Source: Halomonas zincidurans B6
Lineage (GTDB): Bacteria; Pseudomonadota; Gammaproteobacteria; Pseudomonadales; Halomonadaceae
Direction: 5' to 3'
Assembly: GCF_000731955.1 (NCBI RefSeq)
Contig: NZ_JNCK01000001.1
Coordinates: 2,170,001-2,234,000 of the forward strand
Length of the DNA stretch: 64,000 nucleotides
The translations under genes and the position numbers were made by a program. Below the pieces are notes generated by a model. That model did no database searches. It was given only the letters and a program-made list of their open reading frames with translations, and was not told the origin of the DNA. Below are positions 17,634 to 26,192 of this stretch, in pieces; the stretch's first letter is position 1; each line of letters begins with the position of its first letter.

Positions 17634-18890
17634 TTACAACCCTTCGACGGCCAGCGCCAGGTTGGGCGTCAAGGGCAGTCGCGGCAGCAACGTGGCCTGG
17701 TAGGCGTGGTAGAGATCGGGCTTGACGTCGCTTTCGGCCGGATCGATCGCCAGCTGGCTATCGAGTTCCTGCTGCCAGCCGCCCCGCGCGCGATCGATGA
17801 ACGTCGTGGCGATGAAATCCCACAATTGCCGATACCAGCGTTCGTAATGGGCCTCGTTGGTGCGCCTCAGGAACGCGGCCGCGGCGGTCAGTGCCTCGGC
17901 ATGAGTCCAGTGGCGCCGCCGACGGGAATTCGGCCGGCCCTGCCAGTCCACGGTATAGGCCAGCCCCGACGCGCCGTCGCTAGCCCAGCCATCGCGCAGG
18001 CTGGCGTCGAACAGCTCCGCGGCGTCGGCAAACAGCCAGGGCGGTGCCGCCCGGCCGCGAGACTCCAGCGCCGCTTCCAGGTGCAGCATCAACCGCGACC
18101 ACTCGAAGCCGTGCCCCGGCGTGGCGCCATAGGGGTAGAAGCCGTCGTCGGGCCGGTCGACGTTATAGTCCGGCCACTCGGACCAGTCGCCATGGAAATG
18201 TTCGAGAATCCGGTAGTCGCGGGCGGCGGCGTGACGATGAATCAGCCGCTCGACGATGGCCAGCGCCCGGTCGAGCCACGCCAGCTCGTCGCGCACATCG
18301 GCCAGCGCCAGGCACAACTCGACGCCGTGCATGTTGCTGTTGCCGCCGCGGTAGTCGGAGAGCTCGCTCCAGTCCTGGCTGTAACGCTCGACGAAAGCCT
18401 GCTCGTGGGCCGACCAGAAGCGGGTCTCGATCACCTCGACGACCTCGTCGAGCAGCGCGGCCGCGCCGGGGATGACGGCGTGGGCCGCGGTAGCGGCGCC
18501 GAGAGCGACAAAATGGTGGAGATAGCACTGCTTGGTGCGGTCCTCGGTGACGGCGGGATCGGCCGCGAACCAGCCGCCGTGACGCTCGTCGCGCAGCACC
18601 CCGCGAAGCGCGCGGATGGCGTGCTCGGCCAGCGCCGCGGCTCCCGGGACGCCCTGCAACGCCGCCAGGGCGTAGCTGTGCGCCATGCGCCCGGTGATCA
18701 GGGTGTCCGCCCCGGCGCCAGCGGGAATGCGCCCGTTGCCGTCGAGCGCCGCAAAGCCGCCGGACGCCAGCCGCGCCTGGCGGTGAAAGTCGAGCAGCGC
18801 CAGCCCTTCGCGGGTCAGCCAGTGGTGATGGATGGCGCTATCGAGCCAGCGTCGGGGCTGTTGAGTAATCTTGTGGTTCATCGCAATCAT
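17634..18890 (-). CDS. AGE-family epimerase/isomerase (mannose-isomerase-like)
   Basis: About 418 residues (415 if the second ATG at 18881 is used, which has a better-spaced AAGG). It belongs to the N-acylglucosamine 2-epimerase superfamily of alpha/alpha barrels, with GGFAALDGNGR, TLITGRMAHSYALA, RGGNSNMHGVELCLALADV, GHGFEWSRLMLHLE and RRRHWTHAEALTAAAAF. The conserved Arg/His positions of the family active site are in these blocks. Members isomerise mannose, lyxose, sulfoquinovose or N-acylglucosamine; mannose/aldose isomerase is my best guess, not proven. It stands alone. Confidence 0.82.
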   Translation of the reverse strand: MIAMNHKITQQPRRWLDSAIHHHWLTREGLALLDFHRQARLASGGFAALDGNGRIPAGAGADTLITGRMAHSYALAALQGVPGAAALAEHAIRALRGVLRDERHGGWFAADPAVTEDRTKQCYLHHFVALGAATAAHAVIPGAAALLDEVVEVIETRFWSAHEQAFVERYSQDWSELSDYRGGNSNMHGVELCLALADVRDELAWLDRALAIVERLIHRHAAARDYRILEHFHGDWSEWPDYNVDRPDDGFYPYGATPGHGFEWSRLMLHLEAALESRGRAAPPWLFADAAELFDASLRDGWASDGASGLAYTVDWQGRPNSRRRRHWTHAEALTAAAAFLRRTNEAHYERWYRQLWDFIATTFIDRARGGWQQELDSQLAIDPAESDVKPDLYHAYQATLLPRLPLTPNLALAVEGL

Positions 18891-18899
18891 GCCTTGTGC

Positions 18900-19104
18900 A
18901 ACGAGCGGAACTCGGCCTCGTCTCGGCCGTTGACCACACTACCACCGTTGGAGTGAGGCGTCTGGCCGCGGTGAACGAGGCATCCTGGCTCGCCAGGAAC
19001 ACGAACACCGGAATGCCCTCCAGATGCGCCTCGCGATTGGCCAGGCGCCGCTCGAGCGTCTCATCGTCGGTGTAGTCGTAAGCCACCACGGCGTATTGCT
19101 TCAT
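18900..19104 (-). pseudogene. YciI-like protein, N-terminal remnant
   Basis: MKQYAVVAYDYTDDETLERR followed by LANREAHLEG matches the first 30 residues of YCII-domain proteins (small ferredoxin-like fold enzymes of about 95 residues). Past that point the frame continues into unrelated residues and overlaps the start of the AGE-family gene in another frame. The rest of the domain appears deleted. Confidence 0.6.
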
Positions 19105-19253
19105 CTCGCGCCCCGTTCTTGCATCGTGAATGTATCGGCTAGCATAGCGCTCCAGGCTGGCGCCAGCCTAAGCGCGCTTTTCATCTTCGCCACGTCGCGG
19201 CTCACGTTATAGTCTTGGCTCGTCTTTCACTGGCCGCTTGATTAGGGGAGCAC

Positions 19254-20033
19254 ATGGCGGATCTGTTGTGGTACCAGTACGCGCTGATCGGCTTGATCTT
19301 CGCCTGGAGCGGTTTCGTGCGCACCAGCCTGGGGTTCGGTGGCGCGGTACTCGCCCTGCCCTTCCTGCTGCTGGTCGTCGATGAGCCGCTGTTATTCCTG
19401 CCGATCATTGCCATTCAACTGCTGATCTTCTCGAGCTGGATCGCCTGGCGCGGTCATCGCCAGCTGCGTGCCGCCAGCGGATCGACCGCGCCCGAAAGCA
19501 ACATCGACTGGCGCTATCTGACCAAGGCACTGAAGATCATGATCGTGCCCAAGCTGATCGGGGTGGTGGGCCTGCTGACGCTGCCAGGCAACATCATGAC
19601 CACGGTGATCTTCGTGATCGTCATCGTCTACGGGGCGAGCTATGCGCTGAACAAGCCGTTTCGCAGCCAGAGCAAGACCCTGGATTGCGTATTGCTGGCC
19701 CTCGGCGGCTACGTCAGCGGCACCTCGCTGATCGGCGCGCCGCTGATCGTCTCGGTCTTCGCCAGTCATGTCGCCAAGCATCAATTGCGCGATACGCTGT
19801 TCGTTTTGTGGTTCATCCTGGTGGTGATCAAGATGGTGTCGTTCGTGATCGCCGGCGTGGACCTGCAGTTGATCCATCAGCTATGGCTGCTGCCCTGCGC
19901 GCTGGTCGGCCACCTGCTCGGCGAGCGCGTTCACCGCTACATGCTCTCGGCCGACGCCTCGCTGTTCTTCCGCGTGCTCGGGGTGGTGCTGATTCTGGTC
20001 AGCGTGGTGGGGCTAATCACCGGTATGGGGTGA
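19254..20033 (+). CDS. TauE/SafE-family sulfite/organosulfonate exporter-like permease
   Basis: 259 residues with seven to eight hydrophobic segments. The N-terminal SGFVRTSLGFGGAVLALPFL and the mid-protein GGYVSGTSLIGAPLIVSVF are the two internal-repeat motifs of the TauE/SafE family. Members move sulfite, sulfoacetate or small organic anions across the inner membrane. It stands alone just outside the catabolic island, convergent with the IclR gene. Confidence 0.85.
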   Translation: MADLLWYQYALIGLIFAWSGFVRTSLGFGGAVLALPFLLLVVDEPLLFLPIIAIQLLIFSSWIAWRGHRQLRAASGSTAPESNIDWRYLTKALKIMIVPKLIGVVGLLTLPGNIMTTVIFVIVIVYGASYALNKPFRSQSKTLDCVLLALGGYVSGTSLIGAPLIVSVFASHVAKHQLRDTLFVLWFILVVIKMVSFVIAGVDLQLIHQLWLLPCALVGHLLGERVHRYMLSADASLFFRVLGVVLILVSVVGLITGMG

Positions 20034-20136
20034 GAGCCGATCGCAATGCCCGGGGCCGCAGAACAGGAACGGTGAGCCGCACAAGTGCTCCGCGTGACAC
20101 GCCAGGCCGGCGCCGGGGCATCTCGATAAGATCCGC

Positions 20137-20904
20137 TTACTCGATCAGCCGGAACAGGGCGTCGATGACCTTCTGCCTGACATCGTCGTGCAGCCGGTAG
20201 CGCGGCACGCTCATGCTGATCCCGCCGGCGAGCGTCCCGTCGGCGGCGCGGATGGCACGCCCGAAGCAGATGATGCCCTGTTCGTTCTCCTCGTCATCGA
20301 TGGCGTAGCCGCGCTCCCGAGTGATGGCGAGTTCGTCGCGCAGCGCGTCCAGTGAGGTGAGCGTGCGCTCGGTGATCGACTCCAGGCGCAGCTTCTCCAG
20401 GTACTGCTCGCATTCAGCGTCGCCCAGCGCGGCGAGATACGCCTTGCCCACCGAGGTCGAATGCATGGGGATGGGCATACCGACATAGGAGGCCATGCGC
20501 ACCATGTCGGTGGATTCGACCTTGTCGATGAACGTCATGTGGCAGCCGTACGGCACGCCGAGGTGAACGGTCTCGCCGGTGGCCTTGCCGATCGCCTGCA
20601 GCGTGGGCCGAAAGCGCGCCTGCAGGCTGCCCTGCGTCATCGATTGCCGGGCCAGCCGCAGGATTTCCCGCCCCAGCACGTACTCGCCACCCAGCGGATT
20701 GCGCTCGATGAAGCCTTCCTGCTCCAGCGTGTTCAGCAGCCGGTAGACGGTCGGCCTGGGCATTTCCAGGCGCTGCTGGATGGCCCGGGCGCTGGCCGCC
20801 TCACCCAGTTCGGGGATCACCTGCAAGAGTCGCAACCCCTTGGTCACGGCCGCTGCGCCCTGCACCTGGGCCGGCCGCGATGGCTCGTTTCTATCCGCGC
20901 TCAT
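20137..20904 (-). CDS. IclR-family regulator
   Basis: 255 residues: N-terminal winged helix-turn-helix (ASARAIQQRLEMPRPTVYRL, NTLEQEGFIER) and C-terminal effector domain (GETVHLGVPYGCHMTFIDKV, GVPYG and YAIDDEENEQGIICFG). IclR proteins usually control aromatic and organic-acid catabolism. Divergent from the cupin-tctCBA-SDR-RraA operon with the repeat-rich region 20983-21024 between, so that operon is the probable target. Confidence 0.9.
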   Translation of the reverse strand: MSADRNEPSRPAQVQGAAAVTKGLRLLQVIPELGEAASARAIQQRLEMPRPTVYRLLNTLEQEGFIERNPLGGEYVLGREILRLARQSMTQGSLQARFRPTLQAIGKATGETVHLGVPYGCHMTFIDKVESTDMVRMASYVGMPIPMHSTSVGKAYLAALGDAECEQYLEKLRLESITERTLTSLDALRDELAITRERGYAIDDEENEQGIICFGRAIRAADGTLAGGISMSVPRYRLHDDVRQKVIDALFRLIE

Positions 20905-20982
20905 GTGGAGTCCTACTACAAATGTCTAGGTCACGAAGCCTCGAGACGAATTGACGGGCTGATGGTCCCCGCTTACCTTGAT

Positions 20983-21024
20983 TCCACATTGTCCATATTG
21001 TGATCTAATGTCCATATAGTGGAC
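20983..21024. promoter_or_regulatory. Candidate IclR operator repeats
   Basis: Two direct copies of TGTCCATAT at 20990-20998 and 21009-21017, 19 bases apart. The second lies in the dyad GTCCA-N5-TGGAC (21010-21024), and an outer pair TCCAC (20983-20987) faces GTGGA (21019-21023). The dyad touches the ribosome site of the cupin gene, so occupancy should block that operon. Confidence 0.5.
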
Positions 21025-21033
21025 GGAGGAAAC

Positions 21034-21558
21034 ATGCCTGTCAACTACGACCAACACAAGCGCATGCCCTATCAGTATCCGCAGCCGGCAGAGGCCTCTG
21101 CCGACATCGTGGTGCCGAACGCGCTGCCCGACGACGAACGGATCTGGGTGCCACAGGCGGAGAACGTCGATTTCCGCCCGCTGTGTCTCAACGTCTCCCA
21201 GGGCTACTGGGTAAATCTGCTGCGCGTTCGCAAGTCGGGCGTGCTGAGCCGCCATCGCCACCCCAACCCCGTCCACGGCATGGTGCTCAGAGGCAAGTGG
21301 CGTTACCTGGAACACGACTGGGTCGCTAGCGAAGGAAGCTATGTCTACGAGCCCCCCGGCGAAACCCATACCTTGGTCGTGGACGAGGACGTGGAAGAGA
21401 TGATCACCCTCTTCCAGGTCAACGGCGTGATGTATTACGTCGACCCCTGGGGCGAGCATCTGGGCTTCGAGGACGTCTTCACCAAGGTCGACATGTGCCG
21501 CAAGCACTACGAGGCGTGCGGACTGGGGCGGGAATACGTCGACCAGTTCATTCGCTGA
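21034..21558 (+). CDS. Cupin protein, 2,4'-dihydroxyacetophenone dioxygenase-like
   Basis: 174-residue cupin. The metal-binding first motif is readable as SRHRHPNPVHGMVLRGKWRY and the second as YVYEPPGETHTLVV, giving the His/Glu ligand set expected of an iron cupin. Overall it resembles the family annotated as 2,4'-dihydroxyacetophenone dioxygenase, which cleaves a C-C bond next to a keto group; the substrate here is not known. Start at ATG 21034 with GGAGG just upstream; a GTG 15 bases earlier lies inside the operator dyad and is not preferred. First gene of the plus-strand catabolic operon. Confidence 0.8.
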   Translation: MPVNYDQHKRMPYQYPQPAEASADIVVPNALPDDERIWVPQAENVDFRPLCLNVSQGYWVNLLRVRKSGVLSRHRHPNPVHGMVLRGKWRYLEHDWVASEGSYVYEPPGETHTLVVDEDVEEMITLFQVNGVMYYVDPWGEHLGFEDVFTKVDMCRKHYEACGLGREYVDQFIR

Positions 21559-21618
21559 ATGCACGGTACAGGCACTCTCCCTTCGGGGAATACAACAAGT
21601 ACTCAAGGAGACTCTCTG

Positions 21619-22593
21619 ATGACCTTCAAGATAACCCCGCTCGCACTCTCCGCCGGACTGATCGCCCTGGGTCTGTCGATCGGCGCCGCCCATGCCGACT
21701 ATCCCGAAAAGCCCATCCAGTTGATCGTGCCCTGGTCCGCCGGCGGCGGCACCGACGCAGTCGCCCGGCAACTGGCCAACGGTCTGCAGGAGCAGCTCGG
21801 CCAGCCGGTCAACGTGCTCAACCGCACCGGCGGAGGCGGTATCGTCGGGCATACCACCATGACCATGGCCGAACCCGACGGCTATACCCTGGGGCTGGTG
21901 ACGGCCGAAATCAGCACCTATCGCAATATAGGCACCTCCAACATCTCGTATGAGGACCTGACGCCCATCGCCATGATTAATTTCGACTCGGCGGCGTTCA
22001 ATGTCAGCGCCGACTCCGAGTGGGATACGCTGGATCAGGCCTTGGCCGACATCAAGGCGAATCCCGGTGAGTACACAGTTTCCGGCTCCGGTCCGGGAGC
22101 GGCTTATCATCTCGCCTTCGCCGGCTTTCTGGACCAGCAGGGCATCGACCCCAACAGCGTCGCCCTGGTACCCAGCGAGGGTGCTGCGCCGGGCTTTCAG
22201 GAACTGGCCGCCGGCGGCGTGGATATCGTCTTCTCCTCTCTGCCGGAAGCCGAGTCAATGCGTAAGGCCGACCGCGTCGAGGCCTTGGCGGTGTTCGCCG
22301 ACGAGCGTCTCGAGGCTTTCCCCGACGTGCCCACCGCCGAGGAACTGACCGGCCAGGCCTGGGCCGCCGGTACCTGGCGCGGGGTCGTGGGGCCGGAAGG
22401 CCTGCCCGAGGACGTCGTCGAGACCCTCGCCGAGGCGACCCACAAGGTCTGGGAGTCCGACGACTTCCAGTCGTTCATGGCCAAGCGCGGCTTCGGCACC
22501 GAGTGGAAAGGGCCGCAGGAATTCGCCGACTTCATGGCCGAGCAGGACGAGCAGAACGGCAAGATCATCGACAAGCTGGGGCTGGCCCAGTAA
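21619..22593 (+). CDS. tctC: TTT transporter substrate-binding protein (TctC-like)
   Basis: 324-residue periplasmic binding protein of the tripartite tricarboxylate transporter family. Signal peptide through AAHA, mature protein starting DYPEKPIQ; then the family block LIVPWSAGGGTDAVARQLA and GGGGIVGH, which form the carboxylate-binding loops. AAGGAG precedes the ATG at 21619. It delivers a carboxylated ligand to TctAB encoded next. Many TctC homologues bind aromatic or dicarboxylic acids, in line with the setting. Confidence 0.92.
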   Translation: MTFKITPLALSAGLIALGLSIGAAHADYPEKPIQLIVPWSAGGGTDAVARQLANGLQEQLGQPVNVLNRTGGGGIVGHTTMTMAEPDGYTLGLVTAEISTYRNIGTSNISYEDLTPIAMINFDSAAFNVSADSEWDTLDQALADIKANPGEYTVSGSGPGAAYHLAFAGFLDQQGIDPNSVALVPSEGAAPGFQELAAGGVDIVFSSLPEAESMRKADRVEALAVFADERLEAFPDVPTAEELTGQAWAAGTWRGVVGPEGLPEDVVETLAEATHKVWESDDFQSFMAKRGFGTEWKGPQEFADFMAEQDEQNGKIIDKLGLAQ

Positions 22594-22623
22594 CCCCCGC
22601 CACCGTATGAGACAGGAGTCGTC

Positions 22624-23094
22624 ATGCGCGTCAATGATCTCCTGCTCGGTGTGGTGATGGCACTGCTGGGTGCCATCACCATCTGGGCCTCGCGAGACTT
22701 TCCCGCACTCCCGCGCCAGGACTATGGCGCGGGGACCTTTCCCACCCTGATCGGCGGCCTGTTGATCGCGCTCGGCGCCCTCCTGACGTTACGCGGCTGG
22801 CGCCTCGGCGGCGCCCTGCTCAGTTGGCAGGGCGAACTCTCGGCACGCCGTGTCATGACCTGCATCGCGGTGCTCATCGCCGCCGTCGCCGGTTATGTCC
22901 TGCTGACTCCGGTGCTGGGCTTTCCGATCATGTCGTTGGTGATGCTGACCCTGATGATCGGTTGGCTCACTGCGGGCCGCTGGCTTCTCGCCATGTTCAT
23001 GGCAGCGGTGACAACCGCCCTGGTGTGGCTGTCATTCGCCGAACTACTCCACGTACCACTGGCGCTGGGTGTTCTGGAGAAGGTGATCTACTGA
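22624..23094 (+). CDS. tctB: TTT transporter small permease subunit (TctB-like)
   Basis: 156 residues with four hydrophobic segments, the standard DUF1468/TctB form (MRVNDLLLGVVMALLGAITI at the start; YGAGTFPTLIGGLLIALGAL). Its stop overlaps the tctA start by one base (TGATG), so translation is coupled. It is the small inner-membrane component of the carboxylate importer. Confidence 0.9.
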   Translation: MRVNDLLLGVVMALLGAITIWASRDFPALPRQDYGAGTFPTLIGGLLIALGALLTLRGWRLGGALLSWQGELSARRVMTCIAVLIAAVAGYVLLTPVLGFPIMSLVMLTLMIGWLTAGRWLLAMFMAAVTTALVWLSFAELLHVPLALGVLEKVIY

Positions 23095-24599
23095 TGGCAG
23101 AACTTCAACAAGCCCTGTCGATGGTCTTCTCCTGGGACGTGCTAGCGGTGATCCTGGGCGCCTCGCTGTTCGGCCTTTTCATCGGCGCCATCCCCGGGCT
23201 GACGGCGACGATGGGAACCGCGCTACTGGTGCCAGTGACGTTCTTCATGGACCCGCTACCGGCGATCAGCGCCATCGTCTCGGCCACGGCGATGGCGATC
23301 GTGGCGGGTGACATTCCCGGCGCGCTGTTGCGCATTCCCGGTACGCCGGCCTCAGCCGCCTACACCGACGAGGCCTACCTGATGGGTCGCCAAGGCAAGG
23401 TCGGCCAAGCGCTGGGAATCAACCTCACCTGCTCAGTGGTGGGCGGCGTGATCGGGGTGATCATACTGGCCTTCTTTTCGCCGCTGATCGCCGAGTTCGC
23501 GCTGCAGTTCACCAGCGACGAGTACTTCTGGCTGGCCCTGCTGGGGCTGTCCTGCGCGGTGCTAGTCTCCGGCGGCGATGCCCTGAAGGGGGCGATCTCG
23601 ATGCTGCTGGGCCTGTTGATCTCGATGGTGGGCATGAGTTCGGTATCGGGCCAGGCCCGATTCACCTTCGGCGTTCCCGACCTGCTGGGCGGCATCTCGA
23701 TCCTGCCGGTGCTGATCGGGCTGTTCGCGGTGGCCGAGTTGATGCGCCGGATCCCGGAAGTCGGCCGGATCTCGATCCCTCGCCCGCCGCCGGTGAAGAA
23801 GCCGTTCGCCGGCGTGGGCGAGGCAATGTGGCGCTACAAGGGCGGCGTAATGCGCAGCGGTTTTTTGGGCACGCTGATCGGCGCGCTGCCCGGCGCCGGC
23901 GCGGACATCGCCTCGTGGATCTGCTATGCCTTGTCGCGCAAGCTCTCGCGCACGCCCGAGAAGTTCGGCACCGGGCACCCCGAGGGGCTGGTCGCGGCCA
24001 GCGCGGCCAACAATGCGGCGCTTTCCGGCGCCTACATCCCGGCACTGGTGTTCGGCATTCCCGGCGACACCATCACCGCGATCATCATTGGGGTGCTGAT
24101 GATGAAGGGGATCACCCCGGGCCCTGACGTCTTTACCAACGACGCGGCCCTGGTCAACGCCATCTTCATCGTCTTCCTGCTGGCCAACCTGTTGCTGCTG
24201 CCGCTGGGCCTGCTGGCGGTGCGCGGCGCCCGGCACATCCTGTCGATCCCGTCGGGGGTGCTCTACCCTCTCATTCTGCTGTTCTGCATCGTTGGCGCCT
24301 ACGCCACCAACAACAGCATGCTGGACGTGTGGATCATGCTCGGGCTGGGGGTGCTGGCCTACTTCATGGTGGAAAACGACTTCCCCATCGGCCCCATGAT
24401 CTTGGCAGTGATCCTTGGCCCAATCATCGAGAGCAACTTCCTGCGCTCGATGATCAAGGCCCAGGGCGACCTGCTGACCCTCTTCGACCGGCCCATCGCT
24501 GCCACCCTGGGCTGTCTGGCCTTGCTGGTCTGGGCGGGCATCCTGCTCTCCAGCGTCTGGGGCATGCGCAAGGCACGTCACGAAACCTCTTCCACCTGA
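23094..24599 (+). CDS. tctA: TTT transporter large permease subunit (TctA-like)
   Basis: 501 residues, about 11-12 membrane segments. It has the TctA signatures GLFIGAIPGLTATMGTALLV, IPGTPASAAYTDEAY, GALPGAGADIASWICY and VFGIPGDTITAIIIG. The open frame extends upstream inside tctB, but the ATG at 23094 overlapping the tctB stop is the natural start. Forms the transport channel with TctB. Confidence 0.93.
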   Translation: MAELQQALSMVFSWDVLAVILGASLFGLFIGAIPGLTATMGTALLVPVTFFMDPLPAISAIVSATAMAIVAGDIPGALLRIPGTPASAAYTDEAYLMGRQGKVGQALGINLTCSVVGGVIGVIILAFFSPLIAEFALQFTSDEYFWLALLGLSCAVLVSGGDALKGAISMLLGLLISMVGMSSVSGQARFTFGVPDLLGGISILPVLIGLFAVAELMRRIPEVGRISIPRPPPVKKPFAGVGEAMWRYKGGVMRSGFLGTLIGALPGAGADIASWICYALSRKLSRTPEKFGTGHPEGLVAASAANNAALSGAYIPALVFGIPGDTITAIIIGVLMMKGITPGPDVFTNDAALVNAIFIVFLLANLLLLPLGLLAVRGARHILSIPSGVLYPLILLFCIVGAYATNNSMLDVWIMLGLGVLAYFMVENDFPIGPMILAVILGPIIESNFLRSMIKAQGDLLTLFDRPIAATLGCLALLVWAGILLSSVWGMRKARHETSST

Positions 24600-24620
24600 A
24601 GCCGGTACAAGGAAACGTCT

Positions 24621-25319
24621 ATGAGAAACGTTATCGTAGTCGGCGGCAGCACGGGCATCGGCCGCGCGATCGCTCAGGCGTTCGTCGCCCAGGGTGCCGA
24701 CGTGCACATCACCGGAATCGAAGCGCCCGAGGCGATGTCCCTCGACGCCGTCGCCGGCAAGCACCAGCTCGACGTCCGCGATCCAGGCGCGGTGGAGGCG
24801 TTCTTCGCCGGCTTCGCGCGGATCGACGTGCTGGTCAACTGCGCCGGGGTGATCCGCCGCGGCGGCGAGGAGTTCTCCCCACAGGGCTTCGCCGATGTCG
24901 TCGACATCAACCTCAACGGCACCCAGCGCTGCTGCCAGGCGGCCTACCCCGCGCTCAAGGCCGCCCGCGGTTGCATCATCAACACGGCCTCGATGCTGTC
25001 GTTCTTCGGCAGCGGCTTCGTGCCCGCCTACTCCGCCTCCAAGGGCGGCGTCGCCCAGCTGACCCGCTCGCTGGCGATCGCCTGGGCCGACGACGGCATT
25101 CGCGTCAACGCCCTGGCGCCCGGCTGGATCGCCACCGAGTTGACTTCGGCGCTTACCGCCAACGAGGAGCGCTCGGCCGAACTCGTCGGGCGCACGCCGC
25201 TGGGCCGCTGGGGCACGCCGGAGGATCTGGCCGGCCCGGCGCTGTTCCTCGCCTCCAACGACGCCCTCTTCGTGACCGGCAGTGTCCTGCCGGTGGACGG
25301 CGGCTACTCGGCCCGCTGA
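24621..25319 (+). CDS. Short-chain dehydrogenase/reductase (first of three)
   Basis: 232-residue classical SDR: GGSTGIGRAIA for nucleotide binding, NCAGV, the catalytic Ser in NTASMLSFFG and YSASK as the catalytic YxxxK, with PVDGGYSAR at the C-terminus. An NAD(P)-dependent oxidation or reduction of a hydroxy/keto group is expected. It follows tctA by 21 bases, so it acts on the imported acid or a product of it. Confidence 0.9.
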   Translation: MRNVIVVGGSTGIGRAIAQAFVAQGADVHITGIEAPEAMSLDAVAGKHQLDVRDPGAVEAFFAGFARIDVLVNCAGVIRRGGEEFSPQGFADVVDINLNGTQRCCQAAYPALKAARGCIINTASMLSFFGSGFVPAYSASKGGVAQLTRSLAIAWADDGIRVNALAPGWIATELTSALTANEERSAELVGRTPLGRWGTPEDLAGPALFLASNDALFVTGSVLPVDGGYSAR

Positions 25320-25352
25320 TTGCACGCAACTTGCCGAACGGACCCTGAAACG

Positions 25353-26111
25353 ATGACAACCTCAATTCCCGACGACGCGATCTATGAGTCCCGCCTGCCG
25401 CGCTACGACTTCCACGGCAAGGTCGCTGCGGTGACCGGCGGCAGCCGAGGCATGGGCCGGGCCATAGTAGAGCGGCTAAGCCGCGACGGCGCCACGGTGT
25501 GGGTGCTGGACATCGCCCCCGACGACACGCCGCGCCAGCTAGCGGTGGACGTCACCCGTCCAGAGACGCTCGCGCGCGCCGCCGAGACGCTGATCGCCGA
25601 GAGTGAACGCCTCGATATTCTGGTACACAACGCCGGCCTCTCCGGGCCGACCCTGGCGCTGGTCGACTACCCGCCGGGGACTTGGCGGCAGATCATCGAT
25701 GTCAACCTGACCGGCACCTACGAGGTGTGCAGGCATTTTGTGCCGCTGCTTGTGCACCAGCCGCGCAGCTGGCTGGTCAACATGGCCTCGCTAGCCGGCA
25801 AAGAGGGCACACCCAGCGCCTCGGCCTACAGCGCCGCCAAGGCGGGCGTGATGGCGCTGACCAAGTCTCTGGCCAAGGAGTGCGCGGCGACGGGCCTGCG
25901 CGTCAATGCGCTGGCGCCGGCCGCCATCGACACCGAGCTGCTCAAGCAGATGAGCCGCGAGCATGTCAAGACGATGATCGGCAAGTCGCCCCAGGGCCGG
26001 CTCGGACGTCCCGACGAGGTCGCCGAGATGGTCGCCTGGATGGTCTCCGACGCCTGCACCTTTCAGTCGGGAGCGACCTTCGATCTCTCCGGTGGGCGCG
26101 CTACTTACTGA
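25353..26111 (+). CDS. Short-chain dehydrogenase/reductase (second of three)
   Basis: 252-residue classical SDR with TGGSRGMGRAIVERL, HNAGLSGP, NMASLAGKEG and the catalytic YSAAK, ending FDLSGGRATY. The start is less certain than for its neighbours because no strong ribosome site is visible; the ATG at 25353 is the best placed. It differs clearly from the preceding SDR, so this is not a recent duplication but two separate redox steps or two stereo-specific enzymes. Confidence 0.87.
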   Translation: MTTSIPDDAIYESRLPRYDFHGKVAAVTGGSRGMGRAIVERLSRDGATVWVLDIAPDDTPRQLAVDVTRPETLARAAETLIAESERLDILVHNAGLSGPTLALVDYPPGTWRQIIDVNLTGTYEVCRHFVPLLVHQPRSWLVNMASLAGKEGTPSASAYSAAKAGVMALTKSLAKECAATGLRVNALAPAAIDTELLKQMSREHVKTMIGKSPQGRLGRPDEVAEMVAWMVSDACTFQSGATFDLSGGRATY

Positions 26112-26192
26112 CGCTCATGGCTTTAACAATGCAGCAGACTAATCCAGCCACATCGACACAATCGACAACTCACTAACTCGGGAGATTTCAAA

